Source: Planctomycetota bacterium
GTDB taxonomy: Bacteria; Planctomycetota; Phycisphaerae; Phycisphaerales; SM1A02
DNA length: 64,000 nt
Reading direction: 5' to 3'
Assembly: GCA_022574595.1 (NCBI GenBank)
Contig: JACZRS010000015.1
Location: 1-64,000 of the forward strand
A program made the translations under genes and the position numbers. This document shows positions 62,750 to 64,000 of this stretch, piece by piece; position 1 is the stretch's first letter; every line of letters starts with the position of its first letter. Below the pieces are notes generated by a model. It worked only from the letters and a program-made list of their open reading frames with translations, made no database searches and was not told the origin of the DNA.

Positions 62750-62778
62750 GACGCCGCCCGCTTAAGCGGGCGGCGCCG
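62750..62778. repeat. GC-rich dispersed palindrome, copy 2
   Basis: GCCGCCCGCTTAAGCGGGCG forms a near-perfect palindrome. It is the better-preserved copy of the sequence at 4458-4486. Confidence 0.65.
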
Positions 62779-62786
62779 GCGGCTTT

Positions 62787-62815
62787 ACTAATGCCTGGTG
62801 CCCAGTGCCTTCTTC
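62787..62815 (-). repeat. Copy of the GAAGAAGGCACT...GGCATTAGTA spacer repeat
   Basis: On the minus strand this reads as an imperfect copy of 30259-30295, with fewer heptamer units. Confidence 0.55.
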
Positions 62816-62836
62816 AACTGCCTACGATAGGCCGCT

Positions 62837-64000
62837 GTGATTAAAGCTGATACACCAACACCAAAGATCGATCTGGGGCGGAGCGTTTATCTTGAGACGT
62901 TCGGTTGTCAGATGAACGAACTTGATAGCGAACTTGTGCGCGGGCATTTGTCAGCGCTTGGTTATACGTTTACTACCGATCAACTAGCTGCGGATGTTGT
63001 GCTTTTTAATACTTGTTCAGTGCGCCAGCAGGCGGAGAATAAGGTTCTTAGTCGACTGGGAATTATTGCTGTAAACAAACGTGAAGGTGCGGAGGTGGTG
63101 GTGGGGGTGATCGGTTGCATGGCTGAGCGCGAGGGCGCGGACATGATTAAGCGTTATCCACAAATCGATTTGATGTGTGGGCCCGGCGAGCTGGATAAGC
63201 TGCCCATGCTTATTGATAACGCAATGAAAACCCAGGCGGTGGAGCTTGCGGATCGAGTTGCGCTTCAAGGCAATCGCACTCGCAGAACAGCAACGCTTGC
63301 CGCGGCTGAAGATAATCTCCAATTGCTTGATCTTTCGCGTGCGTTTGACCCGGAAGGTGGGCAATTGGGGAGGAGCGCTTACGTTAGGATCACGCGTGGA
63401 TGTAATAAATACTGCACATATTGCGTGGTTCCATATACACGTGGCGCAGAAGTGCATCGCCCTCCTACTGATATTGTGGATGAATGTAAGCGTTTAGCGG
63501 ATTCGGGTGTTATCGAAATTACACTTTTAGGGCAGACGGTCAATCATTATGTATATACACATGGAGTTGCGGTTTCGCTTGATGGTCGTGAGTTAGATCA
63601 GGTTGGGCCGGGCGCTGCTGCGTTTAAGGCAAACTCAAATGGATCAAGCAAAGGGGTAATTAAGGGTAATCGCACTACAAGCTTTGCTGATCTACTTAGA
63701 CGCATTCACGATGAAGTTCCCAAGGTGTTGCGGCTGCGCTTTGTTACGAGTTATGCGCGAGACTTTGGCGAAGATATTTTGCACGCCATGGCTGATTGTG
63801 AACGGATTTGTGAGTATTTGCACGCTCCGCTTCAATCGGGATCGGATCGCGTACTGAAGCTGATGAATCGTGGATATACCAGCGGGGAGTATTTGGATTT
63901 CGTTGAGCGCGCCAGAGCGATTATGCCTGATGTAAGCTTGGCGGGAGATATTATTGTTGGTTTTTCGGGGGAAACCGATGAGGATTTTCAGCTGACTAAG
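62837..64000 (+). CDS. miaB: MiaB, tRNA-2-methylthio-N6-dimethylallyladenosine synthase (3' end off window)
   Basis: 388 codons are visible. The N-terminal UPF0004 Fe-S cysteines are in TFGCQMN, NTCSV and GCMAE; the radical-SAM motif is TRGCNKYCTYC. It methylthiolates i6A37 of tRNAs. About 35 extra residues lie between LLGQTVNHY and SFADLLRRI, where other MiaB proteins have a short loop. GTG start at 62837, since a TAG lies just upstream in frame; the ribosome site is weak. Confidence 0.93.
   Translation, partial: MIKADTPTPKIDLGRSVYLETFGCQMNELDSELVRGHLSALGYTFTTDQLAADVVLFNTCSVRQQAENKVLSRLGIIAVNKREGAEVVVGVIGCMAEREGADMIKRYPQIDLMCGPGELDKLPMLIDNAMKTQAVELADRVALQGNRTRRTATLAAAEDNLQLLDLSRAFDPEGGQLGRSAYVRITRGCNKYCTYCVVPYTRGAEVHRPPTDIVDECKRLADSGVIEITLLGQTVNHYVYTHGVAVSLDGRELDQVGPGAAAFKANSNGSSKGVIKGNRTTSFADLLRRIHDEVPKVLRLRFVTSYARDFGEDILHAMADCERICEYLHAPLQSGSDRVLKLMNRGYTSGEYLDFVERARAIMPDVSLAGDIIVGFSGETDEDFQLTK

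Overview
The window looks like a chromosomal segment of a planctomycete-type bacterium, most likely class Phycisphaerae. The evidence is two secreted proteins with a dockerin-like tail of the form GDGxVxxxDLLxLLxxWGPC, a third such tail surviving as a relic, tandem-PDZ secreted proteins, a PEP-CTERM-like sorting tail, peptidoglycan genes (murG, ftsW) and low gene density with many repeat-rich spacers. This placement is inference from protein style; no rRNA is present.

Layout. 1-4.5 kb: a GC-rich FG-GAP/PEP-CTERM protein that runs off the left edge, a decayed spacer with a dockerin relic and an LtaS-type sulfatase pseudogene, ending at a tRNA-Arg(CCT). 4.6-8.3 kb: an active HtrA-like protease followed by a degenerate two-PDZ relative. 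8.5-18.5 kb: a ten-gene plus-strand cluster for an activated amino sugar of nonulosonic-acid type (CMP transferase, Gfo/Idh dehydrogenase, DegT aminotransferase, SDR, GNAT, NeuB-like synthase, AsnB-like and PseA/WbpG-like amidotransferases, hexapeptide acetyltransferase). 18.4-23.8 kb: a dockerin-tailed secreted protein, an HldE-like fusion with reversed domain order, and a GT2 glycosyltransferase.

24.0-40.4 kb: a phenylacetyl-CoA catabolic region. paaN and paaY lie on the plus strand. On the minus strand are a FlK-like thioesterase, paaF, paaG, paaH, paaJ, paaA, a duplicated-domain paaB, paaC, paaD, then a complete 2-oxoacid dehydrogenase complex (E1 alpha, E1 beta, E2, E3). No paaK, paaE or MaoC-type ring hydrolase is present. 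Two tiny nuclease elements sit on either side of paaH: a DUF559 endonuclease framed by inverted repeats, and a REP-associated tyrosine transposase (RAYT) framed by REP-like hairpins.

40.5-58.5 kb: housekeeping and cell-envelope genes: alpha/beta hydrolase, fumarase, sirtuin with a HEAT lipoprotein, TPR protein, bS18, gamma-glutamyl hydrolase, GNAT, M42 peptidase, YgfZ, a 41-residue membrane protein, HMG-CoA lyase, metallophosphoesterase, diguanylate cyclase, MurG and FtsW. 58.6-64 kb: a lipoprotein resembling an inactive gluzincin, a beta-helix/dockerin secreted protein, and the start of miaB.

Spacers carry several repeat families: 7-bp tandem arrays at five places, an 85-bp tandem duplication with its own REP hairpin, REP-like hairpins near the RAYT, and a GC-rich palindrome shared between 4.46 and 62.75 kb. 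In at least three genes the C-terminal residues are encoded by these repeats.
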